A DNA stretch of 64,000 nucleotides. Origin: Aquidulcibacter paucihalophilus (GTDB lineage Bacteria > Pseudomonadota > Alphaproteobacteria > Caulobacterales > Aquidulcibacteraceae). Below, one piece after another: positions 26,129 to 34,657 of this stretch. The translations under genes and the position numbers were made by a program. Position 1 is the stretch's first letter. The number at the start of each line of letters is the position of its first letter. The stretch lies in NCBI RefSeq assembly GCF_002105465.1, contig NZ_NCSQ01000058.1:1-64000 (forward strand), given 5' to 3'. Below the pieces are notes generated by a model. That model saw only the letters and a list, made by a program, of their open reading frames with translations, was not told the DNA's origin and made no database searches.

Positions 26129-28894
26129 ATGTTGACCTTTGGTCCTCTTGGAATCACGACCCCTTTGGCCTTGCTAGCTTTGGCGGCTTTGCCTCTGATT
26201 TGGCTGGTTATTCGGGCCTTGCCGCCGGCCCCGCGCGAACAGGTGTTTCCGCCCACTGCCCTTTTGGCAACATTGCCCAATACAGAAGAAACCCCGAAAA
26301 AAACCCCGCCCTGGCTCGCTTGGTTTCGGATGTTGGCTTTAGGCCTATTTGTGCTCGGATTTTCTGGTCCAGTACTCAATCCAGTCACCAAACCCGATAC
26401 AAGACCGCTGTTAATCGTTATAGATGATGGGTGGACCTCGGCCCCTGCTTGGCGCGCGGTTACAGATGAGGCCGCCCAAGTCGCGCGGGCATCGAGTGGG
26501 CCCGTACGTTTGTTGTGGACCGCGCAGGGAGGCAATAGCGCGAGCCCGCTGGAAGTCTTAAGCCCCAACCAAGCAGCAGCCCGCATTCTAGCCGCCCAGC
26601 CTAAGCCAGTCTTGCCCGATCCATCTGGCGCTTTAGGCGCGCTGAAGGATCTTCCAACCGGTCAGCGCATCCTTTGGATCTCTGATGGAATAGCCCACGC
26701 CAATAGCCAAGCGTTTGCAGAAAGATTGACACAAATCGGCTCGGTACGTTTGCGCAGTGTGGCCGAAGGCGCGGTTGCCATTAACCGGGCTGCAGCCACG
26801 TCTGAAGGCTATAGTCTGGGCCTCGTCACCGGTCCCGCGACCAGCCGAACCCAAAGGCTGGAGGCGGTCAATAGTCGCGGCCAAAGCTTACGGGAAACGC
26901 GTGTAGCCCCCGTACCAACAGGGGTCAGCTTTGCTTTGGAATCGGTTGTGATGCGCGATGTCGCCGCCCTTCGGACCGCCGACGCCCGTTCGGCTGGTGG
27001 CGTCTTCTTACTCGATGCCTTTGATCGTCGTGTCCGCACGGGCCTGATTGCCGAGCGCCAAGATGATCAACCGTTATTGTCAGACGCCCATTATTTGGAA
27101 GGGGCGCTTAAGCCCTATACGGATTTGACGCGCGCGAATCTGACCCGCCTGATCGATGCGGGTCTGGACGCATTAATCCTGCCCGACGCGGGCGAACTTG
27201 GAGCGCAAGACAGCCAAGCCTTAGAACGCTTTGTAAGAAATGGCGGCCTGTTGATCCGGACAGCCGGTCCGAAACTTCTGGCAGCTGGGCCAAGCCCACT
27301 TATCCCAGCAGCCCTTGCCCCCGAACCGCGCACGGTCCGGGGCAGTATGACATGGGATAATGCGGGCAAGATCGGCGTGTTTGACCCGACCAGCCCTTTT
27401 GCGGGCTTGACTGTTCCCGATGATGCCCGCGTTACCCAAATCGCGGTTTTGGCACCAGAAGCAAACGCGGGCGGCACTGCCTCGGCACGCGATCAGCAAG
27501 CTTTACAGATTTGGGCACGCCTCGCCGACGGAACGCCTTTGGTCACTGCACGTGAATTAGGCAAAGGCAAAGTCGTGCTGTTTCACACAACCGCAGGTCC
27601 AGCCTGGAGCGATGTTGCCTTCTCGGGCGTGCAAGTTGCCATGCTACGCCGCGTTCTGGCGCAAGCAGCCTCTCGTGCCATTCCCGCTAATTTTGTTGTG
27701 GGTACAGCGCCGTTGAGGCCCGTCTTGGTGTTGGATGGATTTGGGACGTTTCGCGCGCCAGATCCGCAAATTCGACCGATCCGACCCGAAGAAGTGCAAA
27801 CGGTCCAACCCAGCCTTGATCGCCCCCCCGGCATTTATGAAGGCGGGGGTGTCCGGTGGATTTTGCAAGCTGCTGCACCCAATCTGCGCTTGGACCCCTT
27901 GCCCGACTTGGCCAAAGTCGAACGTGTGGCCGAAGCCGAAAGGCAACCTCAATCTCTGGCGGGACCTTTCCTGGGCTTGGGCATGGTCCTTCTGCTCATC
28001 GACATGATTGTGAGCCTCTGGCTCGCAGGCAAGCTTGCGGAGCTTAAGCGGCTGGCCAGATGGCGGGGTCGGGCCAAAGCAGGAGTATCCATGGCAGGCC
28101 TGCTCGTCTTCGGCTTGATATTTCTTGGTGGGGCGCCAGACGCAAGTGCGCAAACCACAAAGGCCAAACCACGGCAGGGAGACCTCTCGCTCGCCTATAT
28201 CAAAACTGGGGACGGGGCACTTGACGCCCAAACCCAGCGCGGCCTTGAAGGGTTATCGCGGGCGCTACGGGACCGGACTTCGGTTGAACCCGGTCCAGTC
28301 ATTGGCTTAGATCCGAGCCGTGATGACTTGGCCCTCTATCCCATCCTATTTTGGACTTTGGGGGAGGCTGCCACCGAAACCCGCCCCGAAGTGGCCAGTG
28401 CTCTAGATCGCTATATGAAAAATGGCGGCGTGTTGTTTGTAGACTCCCGCGGCGGCGGACGGACCCCCGCCATGGCGCGCCAAATCACCCGTGCAGCCTT
28501 AAGGGGAATTGAAGCGCCACCTCTGGCCCCGGTTCCTGATGGCCATGTCCTAACAAAAGCCTTTTACATCCTCCAACGATTTCCGGGCCGATATCCCGAC
28601 GCAAAGCTCTGGGTCGAGACCGAAGCTTCGGCTGCTGCCAGCGCTAATGACGGCGTTTCCCCTCTCATTCTGGGCGATGGAGACTGGGCTTCTGTTTGGG
28701 CGAGAGCGCCGAAGGGTCCATCCACGGGCGTGTTGCAGGGCTTTGAAGGCGTGGGTCCGACCACGAATGAACTCGCCATCCGGGTTGGTATAAATATCGT
28801 GCTTTATGCGCTGACCGGCAATTATAAGGCCGACCAAGTGCATGCGCCCGCCTTGCTGGAACGGCTAGGACGCCCGCAGGTGCCGCCGCGATGA
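26129..28894 (+). CDS. BatA-type membrane protein with C-terminal DUF4159
   Basis: A 921-residue inner-membrane protein. The N-terminus has two BatA-like membrane segments (LALLALAALPLIWLVIRAL; WFRMLALGLFVLGFSGPVL), then a large region combining a VWA-like fold and a glutamine-amidotransferase-like fold (LIDAGLDALILPDAGEL). A membrane segment near 615-635 (FLGLGMVLLLIDMIVSLWLAG) and another near 655 follow, and a DUF4159 domain from about 690 (LSLAYIKTGD...GGVLFVDSRGGG). Fused architectures of this kind are standard in alphaproteobacterial MoxR operons. It probably forms a complex with the ATPase and the next gene's product; the process served is unknown. Confidence 0.9.
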   Translation: MLTFGPLGITTPLALLALAALPLIWLVIRALPPAPREQVFPPTALLATLPNTEETPKKTPPWLAWFRMLALGLFVLGFSGPVLNPVTKPDTRPLLIVIDDGWTSAPAWRAVTDEAAQVARASSGPVRLLWTAQGGNSASPLEVLSPNQAAARILAAQPKPVLPDPSGALGALKDLPTGQRILWISDGIAHANSQAFAERLTQIGSVRLRSVAEGAVAINRAAATSEGYSLGLVTGPATSRTQRLEAVNSRGQSLRETRVAPVPTGVSFALESVVMRDVAALRTADARSAGGVFLLDAFDRRVRTGLIAERQDDQPLLSDAHYLEGALKPYTDLTRANLTRLIDAGLDALILPDAGELGAQDSQALERFVRNGGLLIRTAGPKLLAAGPSPLIPAALAPEPRTVRGSMTWDNAGKIGVFDPTSPFAGLTVPDDARVTQIAVLAPEANAGGTASARDQQALQIWARLADGTPLVTARELGKGKVVLFHTTAGPAWSDVAFSGVQVAMLRRVLAQAASRAIPANFVVGTAPLRPVLVLDGFGTFRAPDPQIRPIRPEEVQTVQPSLDRPPGIYEGGGVRWILQAAAPNLRLDPLPDLAKVERVAEAERQPQSLAGPFLGLGMVLLLIDMIVSLWLAGKLAELKRLARWRGRAKAGVSMAGLLVFGLIFLGGAPDASAQTTKAKPRQGDLSLAYIKTGDGALDAQTQRGLEGLSRALRDRTSVEPGPVIGLDPSRDDLALYPILFWTLGEAATETRPEVASALDRYMKNGGVLFVDSRGGGRTPAMARQITRAALRGIEAPPLAPVPDGHVLTKAFYILQRFPGRYPDAKLWVETEASAAASANDGVSPLILGDGDWASVWARAPKGPSTGVLQGFEGVGPTTNELAIRVGINIVLYALTGNYKADQVHAPALLERLGRPQVPPR

Positions 28895-30942
28895 CTGAGA
28901 TTGACCTCGTCAAACTGGGTCTTGACCCATGGCTGCCACCCTATTTCCTTTTCGGCTTGGCACTTGTGGGCATTGGGCTACTGGCACTTTATGTCCGCTT
29001 GGGTGGCAAAGCCCCCCTGACCCGCTTCGGCTTAGTGCTGGTTGCGTTCATCGGCTTATCCGGGCCTAGCCAAGTCCGCGAAGAGCGTGTGGCCCTAACC
29101 GACATTGTCGCAGTTCTGGTGGACCGATCCGAGAGCATGTCCTTGAGCGACCGCGTAACAGGTGCTGAGGCTGCTTTAAGGGCCCTTAAAGCCAAACTCG
29201 GCCAAGTCGAAAACCTTGAAGTCCGTGTCACTTATTTTGATGGTGGTGGCGCAGGTACAGCCCTTGCCGCAGGCCTCGATCAAGCCTTTGCCGATATTCC
29301 GCCAGACCGGGTTGCAGGGGCGATTGTGATCAGTGATGGCCGGTTTATCGATGGGGAGGATGCTGCCCGCCCCTTCCCCGTGCATCAAGTCCTTGTCGGT
29401 GCCCCGCAAGAACGGGATCGCTGGATCGATCTGAGGTCGGCACCGCGGCAAGCACCCATTGGTGAAATTGCCAAGGTGATTGTGCGGGTCGAGGATCGCG
29501 ACGACTCAGTTCCTCTAACGGTGCGGGTTGGCACGGACACACCACAAACGCTGACTGTGCCAACCGGCGAAGATATCGTCATTGAAGTGCCCATCGTGCA
29601 GCGCGGCCTTGTACCCATTGCAATTGAGACACCGGGCGTATCGGGGGAAGTCTCAACGGCGAATAATGGCCTTGCACTTTCCATTACCGGTGTGCGAGAC
29701 CGATTGCGCGTCATGCTGGTGACCGGGCAGCCCTATGCCGGGTCGCGAGCGTGGCGAAACCTCTTAAAGTCCGACCCGAGTGTTGATCTGGTCCAATTTA
29801 CTATTCTGCGTCCCCCCGAAAAGCAGGATTTTACGCCAACAGAGGAATTGTCGCTGATCCCCTTCCCGACACGAGAACTTTTCCTCGAAAAGATTGATAG
29901 CTTCGACCTAGTGGTCTTTGACCGCTTCTCGCGCCTGTCAGTTTTGCCAGATGCCTATCTCGATTCCGTTGCTCAATGGGTGGAAGGGGGGGGTGCCTTC
30001 CTGATGTTGGCAGGCCCTTCTGAAGGGCTGGATGAAGGGGTGCAATCCACACCCCTTGGCCGCATTCTCCCCGTCCAATCACGCGGTGAGCCAATTGAGA
30101 CAGCCTTCCGCCCAGCCCTTACCGAGCGCGGCCGCACGCATCCGGTTTCCGCAAGTTTGGCTGAGCAATCCGATTCATGGGGCAAATGGTTACGCGTGCA
30201 GCCTTCCACCGCCACAGGGGACATCTTGTTGCAAGGCGCAGGCGAGCCCTTGCTTGTTCTGGGCCAAGTTGGGCGTGGACGGGTAGCCGCGGTGATGAGC
30301 GATCAGGCGTGGTTATGGCGGCGTGGCTATGATGGAGGCGGCCCGTTTGATGAATTGTTCCGCCGCACGGCACATTGGCTGATGAAAGAAGCAGATCTAG
30401 AAGCCGATCGCTTGGTTTTGCGCAGCCAACCTGGTCGCCTTTTGATGGAACGGCAAAGTGGCGCGGACCCAGGGCCGGCACAAGTCAATGTTTCGGGGCA
30501 AATCTTCCCAGTACCGCTTTTGCCCACCGAGACTGGCGTTTGGCGAGGTGAGACCCAAATGGCCAAACCCGGCTTGGTCTATGTGCAGTCCGGTGACAAG
30601 AGCGCTTTCATTGTCGCGGGGATTGGCAATCCAAATGAGGCGCGTCTTTTGTCAGCCGACCCGAGCGCCCTGTCTGGACCACAAGCCAAACAGGGGGGCG
30701 GCAGTGTGACGTGGGTTGGCAAGGCCGGCACTGACCCCCTCCCGGAGATCATGCGCCTTGGCAGTCGCCAAAAAGCGGGTACGGAAGGCTTAAGCCTGCG
30801 GCGTGCTGGTGCGACAAGCGTCACGGCGACCAGCCGCGACGCGATCCTGCCGCCTTGGGCCTATGCGATGATCCTCGCAAGCCTTGCCCTGTTGGCGTGG
30901 TGGCGTGAGGGCAGGCTGGTGGTTTCCAGCCGCAAATCGTGA
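28891..30942 (+). CDS. VWA/glutamine-amidotransferase-like membrane protein
   Basis: A 683-residue membrane protein ending the MoxR operon. Two N-terminal membrane segments (YFLFGLALVGIGLLALYVRL; FGLVLVAFIGLSG) precede a VWA-like domain with MIDAS-type DRSES (VAVLVDRSESMSLSDR, near residue 72). A class-I glutamine-amidotransferase-like domain lies in the middle (FDLVVFDRF, WVEGGGAFLMLAGP), and one C-terminal membrane segment is near 655. Coupled to the previous gene by ATGA overlap. It converges on the GNAT gene 3 bases downstream. Confidence 0.88.
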   Translation: MTEIDLVKLGLDPWLPPYFLFGLALVGIGLLALYVRLGGKAPLTRFGLVLVAFIGLSGPSQVREERVALTDIVAVLVDRSESMSLSDRVTGAEAALRALKAKLGQVENLEVRVTYFDGGGAGTALAAGLDQAFADIPPDRVAGAIVISDGRFIDGEDAARPFPVHQVLVGAPQERDRWIDLRSAPRQAPIGEIAKVIVRVEDRDDSVPLTVRVGTDTPQTLTVPTGEDIVIEVPIVQRGLVPIAIETPGVSGEVSTANNGLALSITGVRDRLRVMLVTGQPYAGSRAWRNLLKSDPSVDLVQFTILRPPEKQDFTPTEELSLIPFPTRELFLEKIDSFDLVVFDRFSRLSVLPDAYLDSVAQWVEGGGAFLMLAGPSEGLDEGVQSTPLGRILPVQSRGEPIETAFRPALTERGRTHPVSASLAEQSDSWGKWLRVQPSTATGDILLQGAGEPLLVLGQVGRGRVAAVMSDQAWLWRRGYDGGGPFDELFRRTAHWLMKEADLEADRLVLRSQPGRLLMERQSGADPGPAQVNVSGQIFPVPLLPTETGVWRGETQMAKPGLVYVQSGDKSAFIVAGIGNPNEARLLSADPSALSGPQAKQGGGSVTWVGKAGTDPLPEIMRLGSRQKAGTEGLSLRRAGATSVTATSRDAILPPWAYAMILASLALLAWWREGRLVVSSRKS

Positions 30943-30945
30943 CGC

Positions 30946-31521
30946 CTATGCGTTTTTCAGAAGCTTGCCTGCTGGCGCGATTATGTCCGCCCCCTGCGCT
31001 GGCCGCCAAAGAATGCGCTTAGGATCAGCCGGGCCAGGTAAGGTCACTTGCCCCTTTGGCGCTTGGCTAAAGCCAAACGGTTCAAAGAAGGCCAAATCTC
31101 CAACCAAAATCACCGGCAGGCCTGTTAATCGATCGCTGGCTGTCAGGCAGGCTTCAACCAATTCGCCGCCCAAGCCTTGACCTTGGTGGTCCGGCGCAAC
31201 GGCGATAGGGCCTAAAAAGAGAATCTCTTGACCTTGGTCGGTCACAAGCGGCCATAAGCGACATGCACCGATGAGATGGCCACCAGACATAGCCACAAAG
31301 GATACGTCTCGTCGACTTTGATGCCCTTCCCGCAGGCGTGCGGCTGCCTTCGCATGGCGCCCGGGTCCAAAGGCTAAAGCATAAAGTGCCTCAACGGCCG
31401 CATCATAGCTTGCGGCATCGGGCAGAAGGTCAAACTTCGCAGGCAATTTCAAGATCACTTTTTTAGTGAAGACGGAGGGGTCGGCGCGCGACAGGCACGC
31501 GTGCGATGCTTTAGAGGACAT
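30946..31521 (-). CDS. GNAT family N-acetyltransferase
   Basis: A 191-residue acetyltransferase. The acetyl-CoA motif A reads LFLGPIAVAPDHQGQGLGGELVEA near residue 110, and FFEPFGFSQAP near 160 is the typical GNAT ending. This resembles the YhbS-type group, whose substrates are mostly unknown. The frame is open to 31656, but the ATG at 31521 removes an unlikely leader that overlaps the divergent SOUL gene's start region; the real start could be slightly further in. Confidence 0.85.
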   Translation of the reverse strand: MSSKASHACLSRADPSVFTKKVILKLPAKFDLLPDAASYDAAVEALYALAFGPGRHAKAAARLREGHQSRRDVSFVAMSGGHLIGACRLWPLVTDQGQEILFLGPIAVAPDHQGQGLGGELVEACLTASDRLTGLPVILVGDLAFFEPFGFSQAPKGQVTLPGPADPKRILWRPAQGADIIAPAGKLLKNA

Positions 31522-31635
31522 GCGGGCCGGGTGAAAGTCGCAAATCACACCTCTGGATTCGCGCCCATCCTCACACGGGCAAAATTTCATCCAACCCTGT
31601 TTGAACCAAAGTCCGATGCCGAACGTAAAGGATGC

Positions 31636-32286
31636 ATGACAACCTTTAAACTGCACCCCGCCCTCGCCCTTGTTCTGCCGATGCTAATGGTCGCCGGGGT
31701 CACAAGCCCCAGTCAGGCGGACACGCCCGAGCCCAGCTTTAAACGCATAATGCGCGAAGGTGCCTTTGAGATACGTGATTATGACAGCCAAGTCGTTGCC
31801 GAAGTGCGCGTGCCAGAGGGGCGTGGCGATCCCGCAAACGCCGGCTTTAGGCCGTTAGCGCGCTATATCTTTGGGGGAAACAAGCCGCGGGCTTCCATTG
31901 CCATGACCGCCCCGGTCACCCGCCAGCAAGAGGGGCAATCCATCGCCATGACAGCTCCCGTCACCCGTCAGGATGCAGGTGCGGAGTGGAAAGTGCGTTT
32001 CATTATGCCCGAAGGCTCGACTTTGGCGACCATGCCCGTACCCAATGACCCCAATGTCCGCCTCTTGGAGGAACCCGCTAGGCGCTATGGCGTGATCCGC
32101 TTTTCAGGACTTGGCAGCCAGGCAACCATGGCGGAAAAAAGTGAAGAATTGCGCGCGTGGCTAATCGGCAAAAAACTGACCCCAGTTGGGACCCCAATTT
32201 ATGCATCCTATGATCCACCTTGGACGGCGCCGTTTCTGCGCCGACACGAAGTATGGCTCGCCCTAGCCGCACCGGCCAAGCCCTAA
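31636..32286 (+). CDS. Exported SOUL/HBP family heme-binding protein
   Basis: A 216-residue protein with a signal peptide (LHPALALVLPMLMVAGVTSPSQA) and the SOUL domain: FEIRDYDSQVVAEVRV, FRPLARYIFGGN, and the paired SIAMTAPVTRQ at two positions about 18 residues apart, a hallmark of the family. Such proteins bind heme or related tetrapyrroles; the cellular role in bacteria is unclear. The ATG at 31636 has AAAGGA just upstream; the longer frame from 31501 has no support. Confidence 0.9.
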   Translation: MTTFKLHPALALVLPMLMVAGVTSPSQADTPEPSFKRIMREGAFEIRDYDSQVVAEVRVPEGRGDPANAGFRPLARYIFGGNKPRASIAMTAPVTRQQEGQSIAMTAPVTRQDAGAEWKVRFIMPEGSTLATMPVPNDPNVRLLEEPARRYGVIRFSGLGSQATMAEKSEELRAWLIGKKLTPVGTPIYASYDPPWTAPFLRRHEVWLALAAPAKP

Positions 32287-32319
32287 AGGCTCATCGCGTT
32301 TGTTGATTGGCGGAAAGAG

Positions 32320-32394
32320 TGGCTGGGGTGCTAGGGATCGAACCTAGGAATGTCGGTACCAAAAACCGATGCCTTACCGCTTGGCGACACCCCA
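32320..32394 (-). tRNA. tRNA-Gln (UUG anticodon)
   Basis: Minus-strand cloverleaf: acceptor TGGGGTG/CACCCCA, anticodon stem TCGGT/ACCGA with loop TTTTGGT giving UUG, T-arm CTAGGTTCGATCCCTAG, discriminator G and encoded CCA. Decodes CAA. It lies between the SOUL gene and the TetR gene; no att-like repeat was found for it. Confidence 0.96.
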
Positions 32395-32489
32395 AGAGAG
32401 GCAGGCAGATAGACGCGCTTGGGCCGCGGTGCAAGACTTTTGATCACATAAGCACTGCCATCCGAGGCGATCAGCTGCAGCAAGTCGTC

Positions 32490-33119
32490 TCAGCTTTCCT
32501 GTAGGGTTGCAATGTAGCTTTGGATGAGACGATCAAGTTCACCTAGCCAATCGGCGCGCTCATCTTCTGGCACGTCAAAGGCAGCTGCAATTGCGGCGTG
32601 CGCTTGGATCGTCAACATCTTCGCAACACGCGCTAAACGTGGTTTTTGGGCTGCGGCGGTAAAGGGCGTTAGGACTTGAACCATGGACTGGGCGACAACA
32701 TCATCTTCAAAGAACGTGTAGCCTTGACCGGCGAAGAGGCGTTCGGAGGCTTCAGCCAAAATGACATAGGCTTGATTGCGCGCATAAAAATCAAGAAATG
32801 GTGCCAAAAAGCTACGGGCTGCTACCGCTAAATCTGCGGGCCTTTCTTGACTTTGTTGCTCTACAATTTGCTGAGCTAGAGCCGATAATTGCGCGCCAAA
32901 GCGTTCCATGAGCGCAGTCAAAAGCGCTGCTCGGTTGGGGAAAAATTGATAGAGCGAGCCCGGCGAGGTCGCCGCCTGTTTGGCAACCATATCCATTTTC
33001 AAGCCCTCAGCCCCATGCACCAGGATCAACTCTGCCGCTGCGTCCAAAAGAAGATCGACGCGGCGTTGGCCGCGGTCTTGGCTTGGTGCTTTGGCTTTGG
33101 GAGCCGCGCTGACCGTCAT
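32490..33119 (-). CDS. TetR family transcriptional regulator
   Basis: A 209-residue regulator. The N-terminal helix-turn-helix reads LLDAAAELILVHGAEGLKMDMVAKQAATSPGSLYQFFPNRAALLTALMERF near residues 20-70. The C-terminal ligand domain is not specific. The ATG at 33119 has GGGG eight bases upstream; the frame to 33152 is not needed. Divergent from the amine-oxidase gene with about 93 bases between, so it most likely represses that gene and itself from the operator region at 33156. Confidence 0.92.
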   Translation of the reverse strand: MTVSAAPKAKAPSQDRGQRRVDLLLDAAAELILVHGAEGLKMDMVAKQAATSPGSLYQFFPNRAALLTALMERFGAQLSALAQQIVEQQSQERPADLAVAARSFLAPFLDFYARNQAYVILAEASERLFAGQGYTFFEDDVVAQSMVQVLTPFTAAAQKPRLARVAKMLTIQAHAAIAAAFDVPEDERADWLGELDRLIQSYIATLQES

Positions 33120-33145
33120 CACTTTACCCCGTACTTGAAAGTCGC

Positions 33146-33195
33146 TTGACAATACGAGATTATTCTCATATTTGCAAACACGACATTAATCTCAC
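33146..33195. promoter_or_regulatory. Promoter and TetR-type operators before the amine oxidase gene
   Basis: TTGACA (33146-33151) is followed after 17 bases by TATTTG (33169-33174) on the plus strand. The spacer holds the palindrome gaga-ttat-tctc (33156-33167), and a related half-site attaatctcaca lies further on. The layout suits repression by the divergent TetR protein. Confidence 0.55.
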
Positions 33196-33212
33196 ATTTT
33201 GGAGAAATGGTG

Positions 33213-34532
33213 ATGACAATCCTTAACCGTCGTGCCCTGCTCGGTGGCCTTGCTGCATCGAGCTTGGTAACAAATGTCTCTGCCGGAACGATCACCGATA
33301 CCGATGTAATCATTATAGGCGCGGGCGTGGCGGGCATATCGGCGGCGCGTCAGCTAAAGGCCGCTGGCATTCGAACTCTCATCTTAGAGGCGCGAGACCG
33401 GATCGGCGGGCGCGTTCTGACGGACACTGAAACGCTCGGCCATGCGTTCGACCGTGGGCCTTATTGGCTGCACAATAAAGCAACCAATCCTCTGGTTCCC
33501 TTAGCACGGCAAGCTGGCATCGGCCTTATTGAGAGTAGCTACGAGAATGGAGGTATTTTCGATAAGGGCATTCCCAGTACCAATCCATCCTGGAAGGACG
33601 CAAATGAGGCAGTCGTGGCGTGGGAAATGCGCCAACTTCTTCCTCTCGCCCGACTGAATGACCGGGCCTTGGGGGCGACCTTGCCCAATCCGACGCCAGC
33701 GCAACGCCACGTGGCCAATATCTTTGCCGTCGAAATGGGTGAAGACCCCAGCCTTGTCTCGCTGCAAGGCTATTATAATCTCGAGGCGGGTGCAGATTTG
33801 ATCCCCGCGACCGGCATGGGCCCCTTCGTCCAAGGCTTGGCTGGCGGATTAAATATTCGCCTCAATAGTCCGGTCTCGACACTGCGTTGGGATGGCGCGC
33901 ACGGCGTCACCGCCATCGGAAGCTTTGGGCAAGTGACCGCGCGAAAGGTCATCATCACCGTGCCGACAGGCGTTTTGGCCTCAGGCAGCATCCGGTTTGA
34001 CCCAGCGTTGCCAATTGCAAAACAGACAGCCCTTGCAAACCTGCCCATGGGTGCCTTGGAGAAGGTCGCTATGGTCTTGCCCTCACCCGTGCCAGATTTG
34101 CCCGAATATGCCCTATCCAATAGCCATATCCAGCAAGGCCAGTATCATGCGCTGGTGAGCTCGCCCAACAAGAGGCTGATGACCGCTTTGATCCCGGGAC
34201 CCATGTCGCGCGCCCTACACGCCGAAGGCGCTAATGCGATCGAAGCCTTCGCGCTTGAATTACTCAAAAATGTGATCGGCTCACAGGCACAGGTCCTAGC
34301 GCGAAGCTCTACCAATTGGCAGGGTGACCCGCTTGCCTTGGGCTCCTACCCTCACCAAACAATTGGCCATGCCAATGCACGAAAGATCTACTCCCAACCA
34401 GTTGAAGATCGATTGTTTTTTGCTGGTGATGGCGGCGACGACCCTTTAGCCGTGACCGTAGGCGGAGCCTGGCGTCAGGGGCAAAAGGCTGCTCAGACCA
34501 TTGCCCGTCAGCTATCGACAAAGCGGCGATGA
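33213..34532 (+). CDS. FAD-dependent amine oxidase-type protein
   Basis: A 439-residue flavoprotein of the amine oxidase/phytoene desaturase superfamily. A Tat-like leader (NRRALLGGLAASSLVTNVSA) precedes the dinucleotide-binding motif VIIIGAGVAGISAARQLKAAG and EARDRIGGRVLTD. The C-terminal FAD contact LFFAGDGGDDPLAVTVGGAWRQGQKAA is clear. The substrate is unknown; candidates are polyamines or amino acids. The ATG at 33213 has GGAG at 8 bases; the ATG at 33207 is too close to it. Probably exported folded and controlled by the adjacent TetR regulator. Confidence 0.88.
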   Translation: MTILNRRALLGGLAASSLVTNVSAGTITDTDVIIIGAGVAGISAARQLKAAGIRTLILEARDRIGGRVLTDTETLGHAFDRGPYWLHNKATNPLVPLARQAGIGLIESSYENGGIFDKGIPSTNPSWKDANEAVVAWEMRQLLPLARLNDRALGATLPNPTPAQRHVANIFAVEMGEDPSLVSLQGYYNLEAGADLIPATGMGPFVQGLAGGLNIRLNSPVSTLRWDGAHGVTAIGSFGQVTARKVIITVPTGVLASGSIRFDPALPIAKQTALANLPMGALEKVAMVLPSPVPDLPEYALSNSHIQQGQYHALVSSPNKRLMTALIPGPMSRALHAEGANAIEAFALELLKNVIGSQAQVLARSSTNWQGDPLALGSYPHQTIGHANARKIYSQPVEDRLFFAGDGGDDPLAVTVGGAWRQGQKAAQTIARQLSTKRR

Positions 34533-34657
34533 GCGGCACGGTCGGCTTGTAACTGCCGCTAGGCGACACCTGTAATTTCCTATATCACAACGGGTGATAA
34601 GCGTGCCTACCAGACCTATCTCTTAATCGAGAAGTCGCAGGCGCGATGGAGGACAGG

